A stretch of DNA of 64,000 bases. Source: Nocardioides terrae. Lineage in GTDB: Bacteria > Actinomycetota > Actinomycetes > Propionibacteriales > Nocardioidaceae. The stretch lies in the NCBI RefSeq assembly GCF_900112345.1, contig NZ_FOLB01000003.1:234092-298091 (forward strand). Direction: 5' to 3'. The notes beneath the pieces are model-generated. The model did no database searches. It was given only the letters and a program-made list of their open reading frames with translations, and was not told the origin of the DNA. Shown here one piece after another: positions 50,529 through 59,393 of the stretch. Positions within the stretch are counted from its first letter, which is position 1. Every line of letters starts with the position of its first letter. The position numbers and the translations under genes are program-made.

Positions 50529-50547
50529 AACGGTCACCGTGACCGTT
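50529..50547. terminator. Palindrome overlapping the end of the sensor kinase gene
   Basis: AACGGTCAC-C-GTGACCGTT lies in the 41-base gap between convergent nadA and the kinase and covers the kinase stop codon. It may be a terminator or a protein-binding site. Confidence 0.4.
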
Positions 50548-51925
50548 GGGCGACGCTGGGGAGGCGGACGGTGACGGTGGTGTCGCCGGGTTCGCTCGCG
50601 AGCGCGACCGACCCGCCGTGTGCCGCGACGATGGCCTCGACGATCGAGAGCCCGAGGCCCGACGAGCCGCCGGTGCGCGACTCGTCGCCGCGGACGAAGC
50701 GCTCGAACGGGTCGAGCCCGGCCGGGAAGCACGGGCCGTCGTCGTGGACGGAGAAGCCGTCCGGCCGCACCGACACGGTCACCGTCGTCCCGACGGGTGT
50801 GTAGCTGCGGGCGTTGGTCAGCAGGTTGAGGAGCACCTGGCGCAGCCGGTCGGGATCCCCCGAGACCTCGACCGCGTCCGGCCGCTCGGCGTGGACCCGC
50901 CACCGATGGTCTGGGGCGAGCAGCCGCGCGTCGGCGACGGCGTCCAGCACGAGGCGGGACAGGTCGACGGGCTCGTGGGCGAGCGGCCGGCCCGCGTCCA
51001 GGCGCGCCAGCAGGAGGAGGTCCTCGACCAGCGAGGTCATCCGGCCCGACTCCTCCTCCACCTTCGACAGCGCGACGCGGGTGGCGCCGTCGTCCTCGGG
51101 GTGGCGGCGGGCGAGCTCGGTGTAGCCGCGGATTGTGGTGAGCGGCGTCCGCAGCTCGTGGGAGGCGTCGGCGACGAACTGCCGCACCTGCTGCTCGCTG
51201 CGGTGCCGGGCGGCGAGCGAGGACTCCACGTGCTCGAGGAGCGTGTTGAGCGCTCCCCCGACCCGGCCGACCTCGGTGTGCTCGTCGGTCAGCCGCTCGG
51301 GGACGCGCTCAGTCACCCCGATCTCGCCCGTGTCCAGGGGCAGCCCCGCCACGGCGTGGGCGGTCGCGGCCACCTCGCGCAGCGGCCGCAGCTGGCGTCG
51401 TACGACGACCAGGCCGGCGCCCGCCGCGGCGACGACGCCCAGCAGGGTCAGCAGGATCTCCCAGCGGACGAGGCCGCCGATGGTGTCGTCGACCGTGGCG
51501 ACCGGGAGCCCGGTGACGACCGTGACGACCTCGCCGGTCCGGAGCTGGGCCTCGGCGGCGATCACCCGGTAGGTGCCGTGGCCGGGCACGTCGACGGTGT
51601 GGACCGTCCGGTCGAGCGGGACCCGGTCGAACCTGCCCAGGTCGGTGATCGTGGCGACGTCGTCGGCGTCGTGACCGAGGATCTCGCCGCGCTCCTGCAC
51701 CGAGCTCCCCACCGCCGGCCGGATGACCTGCAGCGTCCCGGGGGCCACGTTGCGCGACGCCGGCGGACCCGGGCGCGCGAGCGCGCGCACGTCGGAGTCG
51801 AGCCGGTCCATCAGCTGGTTGCGCAGCGCGACGGTGGTCGCCGCAGCGATGAGGACGGAGACGACGGCCACGAGTGCGACGGCAGTGAGGACCAGGCGCG
51901 AGGTGAGCGTCGCGAAGAAGCGCAT
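50534..51925 (-). CDS. Sensor histidine kinase (HisKA, OmpR-family partner)
   Basis: The 463-residue protein has a classical EnvZ-like layout: membrane helix 12-33, an extracytoplasmic sensor loop (about 36-155), a second helix 157-176, HAMP (about 177-237), HisKA with His256 in DASHELRTPLT, and HATPase_c with LLNLLTNARSY and SSGLGLSIVEAI. The ATG overlaps the response regulator stop (ATGA). Resemblance to MprB/TcrY-type actinobacterial kinases is general. It lies downstream of the MacB-type efflux genes on the same strand, so it may control that transporter or the Psp genes beyond it (inference). Confidence 0.94.
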   Translation of the reverse strand: MRFFATLTSRLVLTAVALVAVVSVLIAAATTVALRNQLMDRLDSDVRALARPGPPASRNVAPGTLQVIRPAVGSSVQERGEILGHDADDVATITDLGRFDRVPLDRTVHTVDVPGHGTYRVIAAEAQLRTGEVVTVVTGLPVATVDDTIGGLVRWEILLTLLGVVAAAGAGLVVVRRQLRPLREVAATAHAVAGLPLDTGEIGVTERVPERLTDEHTEVGRVGGALNTLLEHVESSLAARHRSEQQVRQFVADASHELRTPLTTIRGYTELARRHPEDDGATRVALSKVEEESGRMTSLVEDLLLLARLDAGRPLAHEPVDLSRLVLDAVADARLLAPDHRWRVHAERPDAVEVSGDPDRLRQVLLNLLTNARSYTPVGTTVTVSVRPDGFSVHDDGPCFPAGLDPFERFVRGDESRTGGSSGLGLSIVEAIVAAHGGSVALASEPGDTTVTVRLPSVAQRSR

Positions 51926-52647
51926 CAGGTCGCCGCCTTGAGGACGTAGCCGGCGCCGCGGAGGGTGTGGATCATCGGCTGGCGGCCGGCGTCGATCTTC
52001 TTGCGGAGGTAGGAGATGTAGAGCTCGACGACGTTGGCCTGGCCGCCGAAGTCGTAGTTCCACACCCGGTCGAGGATCTGCGCCTTGGACAGCACCCGGC
52101 GCTGGTTGCGCATGAGGTAGCGCAGCAGCTCGAACTCGGTCGCGGTCAGGCTGATCTCGTCCTCGCCCCGGAACACCTCGTGGCTGTCCTCGTCGAGGCG
52201 CAGGTCGCCCACGGTGAGGATCGAGCTCGAGGCCTCGCGGCGGGCGCCCGCCCGGCGCATCAGTCCGCGCAGCCGGGCGACGACCTCCTCGAGCGAGAAC
52301 GGCTTGGTGACGTAGTCGTCACCGCCTGCGGTCAGGCCGGCGATCCGGTCCTCCACCGCGTCCTTCGCGGTGAGGAAGACGACAGGCAGGTCCGGGTTCG
52401 TGATCCGCAGCCGACGCAGGACCTCGAGCCCGTCGAAGTCCGGCAGCATCATGTCGAGCACGACCGCGTCGGGGTCGAGCTCCTTGGCCGCCGCCACCGC
52501 CCTGCTGCCGGTGTGCGCCGCCCGGACCTGCCAGCCCTCGTAGCGCAGCGCCATGCAGATGAGCTCGGCGATGTTGACCTCGTCGTCGACGACGAGGACG
52601 CGCAGCGGGGATCCGTCGGCGCGCGACACGATCTCGGTCTCGCCCAT
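51925..52647 (-). CDS. OmpR/PhoB-family response regulator
   Basis: The 240-residue protein has a receiver domain with Asp21-Asp22, phospho-acceptor Asp65 (VVLDMMLPD), Thr93 and Lys115 (VTKPFS), and a winged-helix DNA-binding domain ending in the YISYLRKKIDAGRQPMIHTL pattern followed by RGAGYVL. It is the partner of the kinase it overlaps. The ATG at 52647 is preceded by a G/A-rich leader (GGGGAGAGTAGGA). The sequence resembles MprA/TrcR-type regulators. A 108-base gap containing a hairpin separates it from the efflux adaptor gene upstream on the same strand. Confidence 0.95.
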   Translation of the reverse strand: MGETEIVSRADGSPLRVLVVDDEVNIAELICMALRYEGWQVRAAHTGSRAVAAAKELDPDAVVLDMMLPDFDGLEVLRRLRITNPDLPVVFLTAKDAVEDRIAGLTAGGDDYVTKPFSLEEVVARLRGLMRRAGARREASSSILTVGDLRLDEDSHEVFRGEDEISLTATEFELLRYLMRNQRRVLSKAQILDRVWNYDFGGQANVVELYISYLRKKIDAGRQPMIHTLRGAGYVLKAAT

Positions 52648-52708
52648 GGTCCTACTCTCCCCAGCATTCCTGTGAGAAGTCTGTGGGCCGCATGTGCCGC
52701 AGATGCAG

Positions 52709-52738
52709 ATCGGGCGGGCCGCCCCAGCGACCTGCCCG
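52709..52738 (-). terminator. Imperfect hairpin between efflux operon and response regulator
   Basis: TCGGGCGGG and CCTGCCCGA pair with one mismatch across a 12-base loop, just beyond the stop of the adaptor gene at 52756. It may end the efflux transcript or reduce read-through. Confidence 0.4.
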
Positions 52739-52755
52739 ACCACGCCGGCTCGATA

Positions 52756-54570
52756 TCAACCGCGGCTCGTGAAGGTACGGCCACCTCCGGCCAAGCCGCC
52801 TCCGAAGCCGCCGCTGAAGCCGCCTGCGCCACCGAAGCCGCGCTGGTTGCTGGAGCTCCCGCTCGGCAGGGCTGCATCGAGGTCCGCGAGGACGACCGTC
52901 TGGCCGGCCTTCAGGCCCGTGGCCACCTCGGTCCGGCCGCCTCCCATCACGCCGGTCGTGACCCGGACCCGGCTCGGCGTGCCGTCGTCCAGGACGGTGA
53001 CCGCACCGTTGCTGACCGCGCTGGTCGGCACGGTCACCACGCCGGACGCCGTGCCGACGACGATCGAGACGGACGCCGTGTCTCCGCTGGGCAGGCCCAC
53101 TCCGCTGTCGTCCAGCGTGACGACGACCGGGTACGTCGTCGTGCTGCCCGAGTCGCTGGGCTGTGGGCTGATCCAGGTGACCGTCCCGGGCAGCGCCTGC
53201 TCCGCCCCGGCGGGGGTGACCGAGGCGACCTGCCCGACCTTCAGCCAGGCCAGGTCCGTCGAGCCGACCGCGAGGGTCGCCGTCGTGGCGCCGGGTGTGA
53301 CGAGGGTGACCACATCGGTGCCTGCGCCGGCCGCGTCGCCGACCGCAGCGTCGGACGCGACGACCGTGCCGCCGGCCGGTGCTTTGATGACCGCACCTGC
53401 CAGCGACTGCTCGGCCTCGACGAGGGATGCCTTCGCCTCGTCGATCTTGGCCTGATCGGAAGCGAGGGTGGCCGCCGTGACGGTCCGCGAACCGCTGCTC
53501 GCGCCTCCGCCCGCGCCACCCACCGCTGCCGCTCCGTCGCCGGACGCGGTGGAGGTGGACGCACCCGAGGCGCCCTGGCTCTTCGTGCTCTTCGTGCTCT
53601 TCGTGCTCTTCGTGCTCTTCGTGCCCTGCGTGCTCTGGGCGCCCGTCGCGCCCGCGCCCCGCGTGCCGTCGGTCGTGCTCGAGCCGGTCTGGCTGCTCTG
53701 CTTCAGGGCCGTCACCGCCTTGTCGAGGGTCCCGCCGAGTGTCTCCAGCGCCTGTTGCAGGTCGTCCTGGGCGGACTTCACCGACTGCTGGGCCTCCTGG
53801 ACCGCGGCCAGTGCGTCCGTGCAGGCCTGGTCCGCCACCGACGTACCACCGTCGTCGGAGCCAGAACCTGTGCCCGTGCCGCCGGAGAACGCGTCCTCAC
53901 ACGCCTGGGTCTGCGCGGCCAGCTTGTCCTTGGCGACGCCGAGTGCGTCGGTCGCCGCCGACTGGGCGGTCGTGACCGCCCTCTGCTGATCGGCCAGAGC
54001 GGCCAGTGCCGCCGTCAGGGCCGGGGAGGCCTGGCCGGCGGAGCCTGTGCTCGGGGCGTAGCCGCTGCTCGGGGTCGATCCGGTCGGGTTCGACCCGGAC
54101 GGCGTCGAGTCGCCCGGGGAGGCGCTCGCGGCGGACCCGCTCGGGGTGGACCCGGACGTTGACGAGGCTGATGACGAGGTCGACGTGCTGACGGCGGACG
54201 CCTGGGCGTCCTCGTCCGATGCGAGCTGCGCCCGGGCTGAAGCCACATCGGCGCGTGCCTTCTTGACCTCGGCCCGGAGCGAGGTCCGGTCCAGCCGGGC
54301 CAGCACCTCGCCTGCAGAGACCGTGTCGCCGGTGGACACGTTCACCTCGGCGACCGTTCCCGAGCTGCCGAACGACAGGTCGTAGCGACCGGACCGCACG
54401 ATGGTTCCCGCGAGCCCCAGGGTCTGGTCGACGTCGCCGGACGTGGCGACGGCGGTGCGGTAGTGCGCCGAGCCGTCAGCGGTGCCGGCGTACGCCGCCC
54501 AACCACCGCCCACCAGCGCGGCCGTCAGGCCGGCGGCGACGACATTGCGGGGACGGACGATCGACCTCAC
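52756..54570 (-). CDS. Efflux membrane-fusion (HlyD/RND-type) protein with long low-complexity coiled region
   Basis: The 604-residue protein has an N-terminal anchor (VVAAGLTAALVGGGWAAY, about 10-27), a biotinyl-lipoyl half-motif (GTVAEVNVSTGDTVSAGEVL), then a greatly enlarged hairpin (about 100-330) rich in Ser, Thr, Gly and Ala with runs such as STSTSSSASSTSGS and (KST)n. The second lipoyl half (KAPAGGTVVASDAAVGDA), beta-barrel and membrane-proximal domains follow. The C-terminus is Gly/Phe-rich (GGAGGFSGGFGGGLAGGG). It is the second adaptor of the operon; the GTG overlaps the lipoprotein stop (GTGA). In a monoderm it cannot reach an outer membrane, so it may span the cell wall (inference). 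Confidence 0.85.
   Translation of the reverse strand: MRSIVRPRNVVAAGLTAALVGGGWAAYAGTADGSAHYRTAVATSGDVDQTLGLAGTIVRSGRYDLSFGSSGTVAEVNVSTGDTVSAGEVLARLDRTSLRAEVKKARADVASARAQLASDEDAQASAVSTSTSSSASSTSGSTPSGSAASASPGDSTPSGSNPTGSTPSSGYAPSTGSAGQASPALTAALAALADQQRAVTTAQSAATDALGVAKDKLAAQTQACEDAFSGGTGTGSGSDDGGTSVADQACTDALAAVQEAQQSVKSAQDDLQQALETLGGTLDKAVTALKQSSQTGSSTTDGTRGAGATGAQSTQGTKSTKSTKSTKSTKSQGASGASTSTASGDGAAAVGGAGGGASSGSRTVTAATLASDQAKIDEAKASLVEAEQSLAGAVIKAPAGGTVVASDAAVGDAAGAGTDVVTLVTPGATTATLAVGSTDLAWLKVGQVASVTPAGAEQALPGTVTWISPQPSDSGSTTTYPVVVTLDDSGVGLPSGDTASVSIVVGTASGVVTVPTSAVSNGAVTVLDDGTPSRVRVTTGVMGGGRTEVATGLKAGQTVVLADLDAALPSGSSSNQRGFGGAGGFSGGFGGGLAGGGRTFTSRG
53581..53634 (-). repeat. 9-bp tandem repeat encoding (KST)n
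   Basis: Four identical units of CTTCGTGCT (plus strand) and two variants follow one another inside the adaptor gene. Because the unit is a multiple of three, gain or loss of copies keeps the frame. Confidence 0.85.
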
Positions 54571-55517
54571 TGGTCCGCCGCCTGCCCAGCGCCAGCGGCT
54601 CGGCCGCCGAAACCACCGAACCCGCCGGTGCACTGGCCGTCGACGGCGTCGCTGATCGAAATCTGCTCGGCGGCGATCGCGCCGGTGTCGTCGCCCTGGC
54701 CGGTGGCGCTCACGCACTTGCCGACGGCGAGCGCGGCGGCCGTGGCGTTCTTCGTGGTCGTGTACGTGGTGTCCGCCCCGACCGTCACGGTCACGTCCGT
54801 CGTCTGACCGCTCTGGTCGGTCTGGTCGCTCTGGTCGCTCTGGTCGTTGCCCTGGTTGAGCGCCTGCTGGGCGACGGTGAAGCCGGCCGCCGAGATGGCC
54901 GTGACCTTTCCGAACGCACCGAAGCCGAAGCCGCGACCACCCGCACCGCCGGACGGTGCCCCGCTGGGACGGTCGGTCGGGAGATCGGTCGGCCTACCGC
55001 TCGGCGCTGCGCCCCCCGGCGTACCCCCACCGGGCCCGCCGCGAGCACAGCTGCCGTCGGTCGCCGCAGCGGTGACCCGGACCGTCGCCGCCGTGATGGC
55101 GGTCGGTGCGGTCGGTGTGGTCGTGGCGCCGGCGGACGGTGACGTGTCGCTCCGGGGCGTGCTCACCTGGACGCAGCTGCCCACCTTGACGGCGGCGAGC
55201 TTCGCGGCGACCTGGGCGGTGAAGGTGGTCGTGCCCGAATAGGTGACCGCGGTCTGGCTGTCCTGGGCCCGGACCTGGAGCGTGCTCCCGGAGATGTCGG
55301 CGATCAGCCCGCTCGCACCGGGGAAACGTCCGGTGGCGCCCTGCTGACCGTTCGTGGTTCCGGCCTGGCCGTTCCCCTGGCCGTTCGCCTGGCCGGTCGC
55401 CTGGTCACCCTGCCCGGCGTCGGTCGGGGTCGAGTCGTTTCCGCCACCGCCGCAGGCCGAGAGGGTGAGGAGGAGCATGCCCGCGGAGGCAGCGAGGACG
55501 GGACGGATGAGCTTCAT
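54567..55517 (-). CDS. Gly/Gln-rich lipoprotein with DUF5666-like repeats
   Basis: The 316-residue protein has a lipobox (LLTLSAC, Cys22), a Gly/Gln/Asn-rich linker (QGNGQAGTTNGQQG), and two beta-barrel-like segments, one opening GLIADISGSTLQVRAQDSQT and one opening GKVTAISAAGFTVAQQ, each followed by a VTVGADTTYTTT- or VTYSGTTTFTAQ-type strand; this matches the DUF5666 pattern. A Gly/Pro linker and a (DQS)n tract separate them. AAAGGA lies six bases before the ATG. It sits between the MacB-type permease and the second adaptor, so it may be an extracytoplasmic accessory of the transporter. Confidence 0.8.
   Translation of the reverse strand: MKLIRPVLAASAGMLLLTLSACGGGGNDSTPTDAGQGDQATGQANGQGNGQAGTTNGQQGATGRFPGASGLIADISGSTLQVRAQDSQTAVTYSGTTTFTAQVAAKLAAVKVGSCVQVSTPRSDTSPSAGATTTPTAPTAITAATVRVTAAATDGSCARGGPGGGTPGGAAPSGRPTDLPTDRPSGAPSGGAGGRGFGFGAFGKVTAISAAGFTVAQQALNQGNDQSDQSDQTDQSGQTTDVTVTVGADTTYTTTKNATAAALAVGKCVSATGQGDDTGAIAAEQISISDAVDGQCTGGFGGFGGRAAGAGQAADQ
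54811..54846 (-). repeat. 9-bp tandem repeat encoding (DQS/DQT)n
   Basis: Four units of CTCTGGTCG, one with a changed first base, lie inside the lipoprotein gene. Confidence 0.8.
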
Positions 55518-55540
55518 GGATGGTCCTTTCACCGCGCGGG

Positions 55541-56770
55541 TCACTCGGACCGCAGCGCGTCGATGGGAGTGAGGCGGGCGGCTCGGCTGGCCGGGTAGAC
55601 CCCGAACCCGACGCCGAGGGCGAGCGAGGTCCCCAGCGCGGCACAGGTGGCCAGCAGTGAGAGCGAGACCGGCTGGTCGATCAGCGACGGCAGCACGAGG
55701 GAGCCGACATAGCCGATGACGATGCCGATGACGCCACCGGCCAGGCCGAGCAGCGACGCCTCGACGAGGAACTGCCGCCGGATCACCGAAGGGGTCGCAC
55801 CGAGGGCCTTGCGAAGGCCGATCTCCCGGATCCGCTCGGTCACCGAGACGAGCATGATGTTCATGACGCCGATGCCGCCGACCAGCAGCGAGATCGCGGC
55901 GATGCCTCCGAGCAGGACCGTCAGGGTCTTGTTCGTCGAGTTGGCCGTCTCGACCAGGGACTGCTGGGTGCTGACCGTGAAGTCGGCGGATGCCGCGGTG
56001 ACGTCGTGGGCGTTGAGCAGGAGCGCGTTGATCTCCTGGTAGGCCGCCGTGAGCGTGTCGTCGGAGGCCCCCTGCACGTAGATCGTGCTGACCGACGAGT
56101 TGGTCGAGCCGGTCAGCCGCTTCTGCGTGCTGATCGGGACGACGGCCTGGTCGTCCTCCGACGAGCCCGTCGACGACGAGCCGCTCGAGGCGAGGACGCC
56201 GATCACCGTCAGCTGCGCTCCGTCGACGCTCACCTGCTGGCCGACCGGGCTGACCGGGCCGGAGAACAGCTCGGACGCGGTGTCCGCGCCGATCACGGTG
56301 ACGTCGGCGCCCGATGTCACCTCCGCGCTCGTGAAGAAGCGGCCCTGGCTGACCGTGCGGGCCCGGACCTGCGGCCAGGTGGCCGTGGTCCCCACCATCG
56401 AGGTCGTCCAGTTGGTGTCCCCCACGGTGAGCGACGTGGAGCTCGTCGAGACGGGCGCGACGCGGAGCGCGTCCGGCACGACGTCGCGGTCGGCGATGGC
56501 CGACGCGTCCTGCAGCGTGAGCGTGGTCGAGGACCCGAACCCGCCGCGTACGCCGGAGGAGCTGGTTGTCGAGCCGGGAGAGACGATGAGCAGGTTGCTG
56601 CCGAGCGCGCTGATCTGGTCCTTCACCTTGTCCTGGGCGCCCTGACCGAGGCCGACCGTCAGGATGACCGACGAGATGCCGATGACGATGCCCAGCATCG
56701 TGAGGAGCGACCGCAGCCGGTGGGCCCGCACGGCGTCGACAGCCGTCCGGAAGGTCTCGACCCAGTTCAT
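55541..56770 (-). CDS. MacB-type ABC transporter permease
   Basis: The 409-residue protein has the MacB/FtsX layout: one N-terminal membrane helix (about 17-40, [20 protein letters not shown]), a large extracytoplasmic MacB_PCD domain (about 45-265), and three C-terminal FtsX helices (about 285-400, including [20 protein letters not shown] and [10 protein letters not shown]). MacB transporters work by mechanotransmission, using ATP hydrolysis inside to move substrates outside. The ATG overlaps the ATPase stop. The extracytoplasmic domain is Ser/Thr-rich, like the other operon proteins. Substrate (peptide, lipid or drug) unknown. Confidence 0.93.
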   Translation of the reverse strand: MNWVETFRTAVDAVRAHRLRSLLTMLGIVIGISSVILTVGLGQGAQDKVKDQISALGSNLLIVSPGSTTSSSGVRGGFGSSTTLTLQDASAIADRDVVPDALRVAPVSTSSTSLTVGDTNWTTSMVGTTATWPQVRARTVSQGRFFTSAEVTSGADVTVIGADTASELFSGPVSPVGQQVSVDGAQLTVIGVLASSGSSSTGSSEDDQAVVPISTQKRLTGSTNSSVSTIYVQGASDDTLTAAYQEINALLLNAHDVTAASADFTVSTQQSLVETANSTNKTLTVLLGGIAAISLLVGGIGVMNIMLVSVTERIREIGLRKALGATPSVIRRQFLVEASLLGLAGGVIGIVIGYVGSLVLPSLIDQPVSLSLLATCAALGTSLALGVGFGVYPASRAARLTPIDALRSE

Positions 56771-57462
56771 CGGGCACCCACCAGCATGTCGTCGGTGATC
56801 AGACCGTCGCGGATGACCAGGTTGCGCTCGGCTCGCGCGGCCACCTCGTGCTCGTGGGTGATCACCACGACGGTGCGACCGGAGTCGTGCAGCTCCTGGA
56901 GCAGTCCGAGCACGGCCTCGGTGGAGCCGGAGTCGAGGTTTCCGGTGGGCTCGTCGGCGAGGATGATGTCGGGCTCCGTGACGAGGGCGCGGGCGACGGC
57001 GACGCGTTGCTGCTGACCGCCCGACAGCTCACCGGGCCGGTTCAGGACCCGGCCCCCGAGGCCGACCTTCTCCAGCGCGGCGATGGCACGCTCGCGCCGC
57101 GTCACGCGTGACACGCCGGCGTACAGCAGAGGCAGCTCGACGTTGCGCCAGGCGGGCAGCGACGCGAGCAGGTGGAACTGCTGGAAGACGAAGCCGATGC
57201 GACGGTTGCGGACCTCGGCGAGCTGGGCCTCGGTCATCGTCGAGACGTCCTCGCCGCCGAGCAGGTAGGTGCCCTCGGTGGGGGTGTCCAGGCAGCCCAG
57301 CAGGTTCATCAGGGTCGACTTGCCGGATCCCGAGGGCCCGATCACGGCGACGTAGTCGCCCTCGTCGATCTGCATGTCGATGCCGCACAGCGCCTCGAAC
57401 TCGATGCTGCCCGAGCGGTAGGTCTTGCGGACCCCGCTCAGGTCGACGACCGGTGCGCTCAC
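56767..57462 (-). CDS. MacB/LolD-type ABC transporter ATP-binding protein
   Basis: The 231-residue ATPase has Walker [10 protein letters not shown] (42-50), the Q-loop FVFQQFHLL, signature LSGGQQQR (146-153), Walker [10 protein letters not shown] (167-175) and the H-loop VVVITHE. Length and sequence are typical of the MacB/LolD/FtsE group. It pairs with the MacB-type permease gene, which it overlaps by 4 bp. The GTG at 57462 overlaps the first adaptor stop, giving a fully coupled adaptor-ATPase-permease unit. Confidence 0.95.
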   Translation of the reverse strand: MSAPVVDLSGVRKTYRSGSIEFEALCGIDMQIDEGDYVAVIGPSGSGKSTLMNLLGCLDTPTEGTYLLGGEDVSTMTEAQLAEVRNRRIGFVFQQFHLLASLPAWRNVELPLLYAGVSRVTRRERAIAALEKVGLGGRVLNRPGELSGGQQQRVAVARALVTEPDIILADEPTGNLDSGSTEAVLGLLQELHDSGRTVVVITHEHEVAARAERNLVIRDGLITDDMLVGAR

Positions 57463-58736
57463 TGGGGGAACCCTCCGCCCGCGCCGCCGGCCGGTGCCTG
57501 GCCCCCCGCGGGGAAGCCGCCGGCCGGGAGGTCGCCGCCCGGGAGCCCGCCCTTGCGCTGGTTGGTGCCGCCGCGGCTGGAGCTGGTGCCTCCGGGAAGC
57601 GTGAAGCCGGGGACCTGGACGGTGTCGCCGGAGGTGAGGCCCGAGAGCACCTGCGTCTGGGCGCCGTAGGTCTCCCCCACCTTGATCGTGGTCCGGGTCG
57701 CCTTGCCGTCGACCATCTTCAGGACGTACGTCGTGTCGCCGTCGGACTTGAGGGCGCGGCTGGGCACCACGAGCACGTCTGCGGTCTGTTTGACCACGAT
57801 CGACGCCGTCGCAGAGGTGCCGGCGTAGAGGTCGTCGCGCTGCCCGGTGATCCTGATCGTCACCGGGAAGACCGCGGCGCCGCTGTTGTTGGTCTGGGCG
57901 ACCAGGCCGACGCTCTCGACGATGCCGAAGACGGTGTCGCTGACGCCCGTGACGGTCACCTTCGCCTGGAGCCCCTTCTTGACCTCGGCCACGTCGGCGC
58001 TCGCCACCGTCGCGTCGACGACGTAGGTGCCCTGCGACACGACCGTGAAGGCGCTCGTGCTCGAGGAGGTCGTCGTCGAGGTGCTGGTGGACGACGGCGT
58101 GCCCGAACCGCTGCTCGCGCCACCACTGCCGCCACTGGCACTGCCACTGGCACTGCCACTGGCACTGCCACTGCCACCGCTGCTGCCGACGGTGTCGCCC
58201 ACCTCGACGCCGACCGTCGTCACGATGCCGCCGATCGTCGACCGCAGCACCGCGTCGTCGACCGCCTGCTCGGCCTGGTCGAGCGAGGCCCGGGCGGAGA
58301 CGACCGCGGTCTCGTCGGCGGCGAGCTGCACGTCGGAGGCGTCGTCGTCCTGGTCCTCCGACAGCTGCTCCTCGGCGGCGTCGAGCGTGCTCTGGGCGGC
58401 CGTCCGCGCAGCCTCGAGCGCGGTCGGGTCGACCTCGGCCAGGCGCTGGCCCTTCTTCACCGTGTCCCCCTCGGCGACCCAGACGTGGGTCACGGCCCCG
58501 GAGACCGGGAAGTCGAGGTCGGCCGTCTTGGCGGCGTCGACCGTGCCGGACGCCGAGACGGTGTCCTCGATCGTCGTCGAGGTGACCTCGGAGGTGGTGG
58601 TAGCCGTCGCCGCCTGGCCGTCGTCGCTGCGAAAGAGCAGCCAGGCCCCGCTTCCCGCGACGACCGCGAGCGCCACCGCAACGGTCAACAGCCAGGTACG
58701 CCTGCGGCGGGGTCTCTTCAGAAGTCTCAATCGCAC
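57459..58736 (-). CDS. Efflux membrane-fusion protein (HlyD/MacA-like), first adaptor
   Basis: The 425-residue protein has a basic start, an anchor helix (about 15-34), a lipoyl half (GAVTHVWVAEGDTVKKGQRL), a coiled-coil hairpin (about 108-165), then a Ser/Gly-rich insert containing (SASG)n, the second lipoyl and beta-barrel regions, and a Gly/Pro-rich tail. It is the probable MacA partner of the downstream ATPase and permease. The GTG at 58736 opens the operon. The low-complexity insert lies at the second lipoyl half, an uncommon place. In monoderms MacA-like proteins are thought to gather substrates outside the membrane. Confidence 0.88.
   Translation of the reverse strand: MRLRLLKRPRRRRTWLLTVAVALAVVAGSGAWLLFRSDDGQAATATTTSEVTSTTIEDTVSASGTVDAAKTADLDFPVSGAVTHVWVAEGDTVKKGQRLAEVDPTALEAARTAAQSTLDAAEEQLSEDQDDDASDVQLAADETAVVSARASLDQAEQAVDDAVLRSTIGGIVTTVGVEVGDTVGSSGGSGSASGSASGSASGGSGGASSGSGTPSSTSTSTTTSSSTSAFTVVSQGTYVVDATVASADVAEVKKGLQAKVTVTGVSDTVFGIVESVGLVAQTNNSGAAVFPVTIRITGQRDDLYAGTSATASIVVKQTADVLVVPSRALKSDGDTTYVLKMVDGKATRTTIKVGETYGAQTQVLSGLTSGDTVQVPGFTLPGGTSSSRGGTNQRKGGLPGGDLPAGGFPAGGQAPAGGAGGGFPQ
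58131..58172 (-). repeat. 12-bp tandem repeat encoding (SASG)n
   Basis: Three exact units of GCCACTGGCACT are followed by a partial diverged copy inside the first adaptor gene. Confidence 0.85.
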
Positions 58737-58750
58737 GGTCGAAGACTGGG

Positions 58751-58770
58751 CGACCGGTCTGTGCCGGTCG
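58751..58770 (-). terminator. Short hairpin after the efflux promoter region and PspAB end
   Basis: CGACCGG and CCGGTCG (7 bp) flank a six-base loop in the 69-base gap between the first adaptor start and the end of the pspAB frame. It lies upstream of the efflux operon rather than after it, so an operator or attenuator is equally possible. Confidence 0.35.
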
Positions 58771-58805
58771 TCAGGTCGGCCTGTGTCGTGCCTGTGAGCG
58801 CCGGC

Positions 58806-59393
58806 TCAGAGCCCGGGCGCGCCCCAGATGGCGAGCCACCGGGACAGGTCCTGCTCCATCGGCAGCTCACCGGTGAGCGCGTCGCGCACCTGCAGCTCGA
58901 GCAGGTTGTCGCGGGCCTGTGCCCCCGACGGCGCGAAGGGGTAGAAGGTCCCCTGCTTGTAGAGGTAGACGAGACCGACGCTGCGGCCGTCCGCTCCGGT
59001 GAACGGCACCAGCGAGCAGAGCAGGCCGGGACCGAAGCCCTGCTCCTCCAGCGAGGTGTTGACCGCGTGCAGGCCGGTGCACAGCGAGGTGAGGTCCGGG
59101 TTCGCCGGGTCGATCGGGTCATGGTCGAGCTCGAGCCAGGTGAAGCCGAACGCGTCGGCGGTCGTCGTCACCCGCGGCGCGTCAGGTCCCTCGGAGACGA
59201 GGGCGACCAGGTCGGCCTGGGTGGTCGCGAAGCCGGAGCCCACGGCGCCGCGATAGCAGACGGCTCCGTCGCCGGTCGCCGTGAGACCGAGGGCGGCCTG
59301 CAGCGTGATCGCGGCGCTCGGCACGTGGAACAGCGCGTCGAGCTGTGCCTGCTTGGGCTTGGATCGTCCGGTGATGGTCTCCCAGAGGCCCAT
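58806..59393 (-). CDS. pspAB: PspA-associated protein PspAB
   Basis: The 195-residue protein begins MGLWETITGRSKPKQAQLDA and contains ALFHVPSAAITLQ and SLVPFTGADGRSVGLVYLYKQGTFYPFAP, the pattern of actinobacterial PspAB proteins encoded beside pspA and htpX. Its role is not well defined; it is thought to take part in the phage-shock-like envelope stress response. The ATG overlaps the htpX stop (ATGA), so it is translated with the protease. No membrane segment is seen. Confidence 0.85.
   Translation of the reverse strand: MGLWETITGRSKPKQAQLDALFHVPSAAITLQAALGLTATGDGAVCYRGAVGSGFATTQADLVALVSEGPDAPRVTTTADAFGFTWLELDHDPIDPANPDLTSLCTGLHAVNTSLEEQGFGPGLLCSLVPFTGADGRSVGLVYLYKQGTFYPFAPSGAQARDNLLELQVRDALTGELPMEQDLSRWLAIWGAPGL

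Noticed and set aside
53581..53634. Frameshift or assembly error in the (KST)n tract
   Set aside because: The 9-bp unit keeps the frame and homologous low-complexity tracts occur in the neighbouring genes of the same operon.
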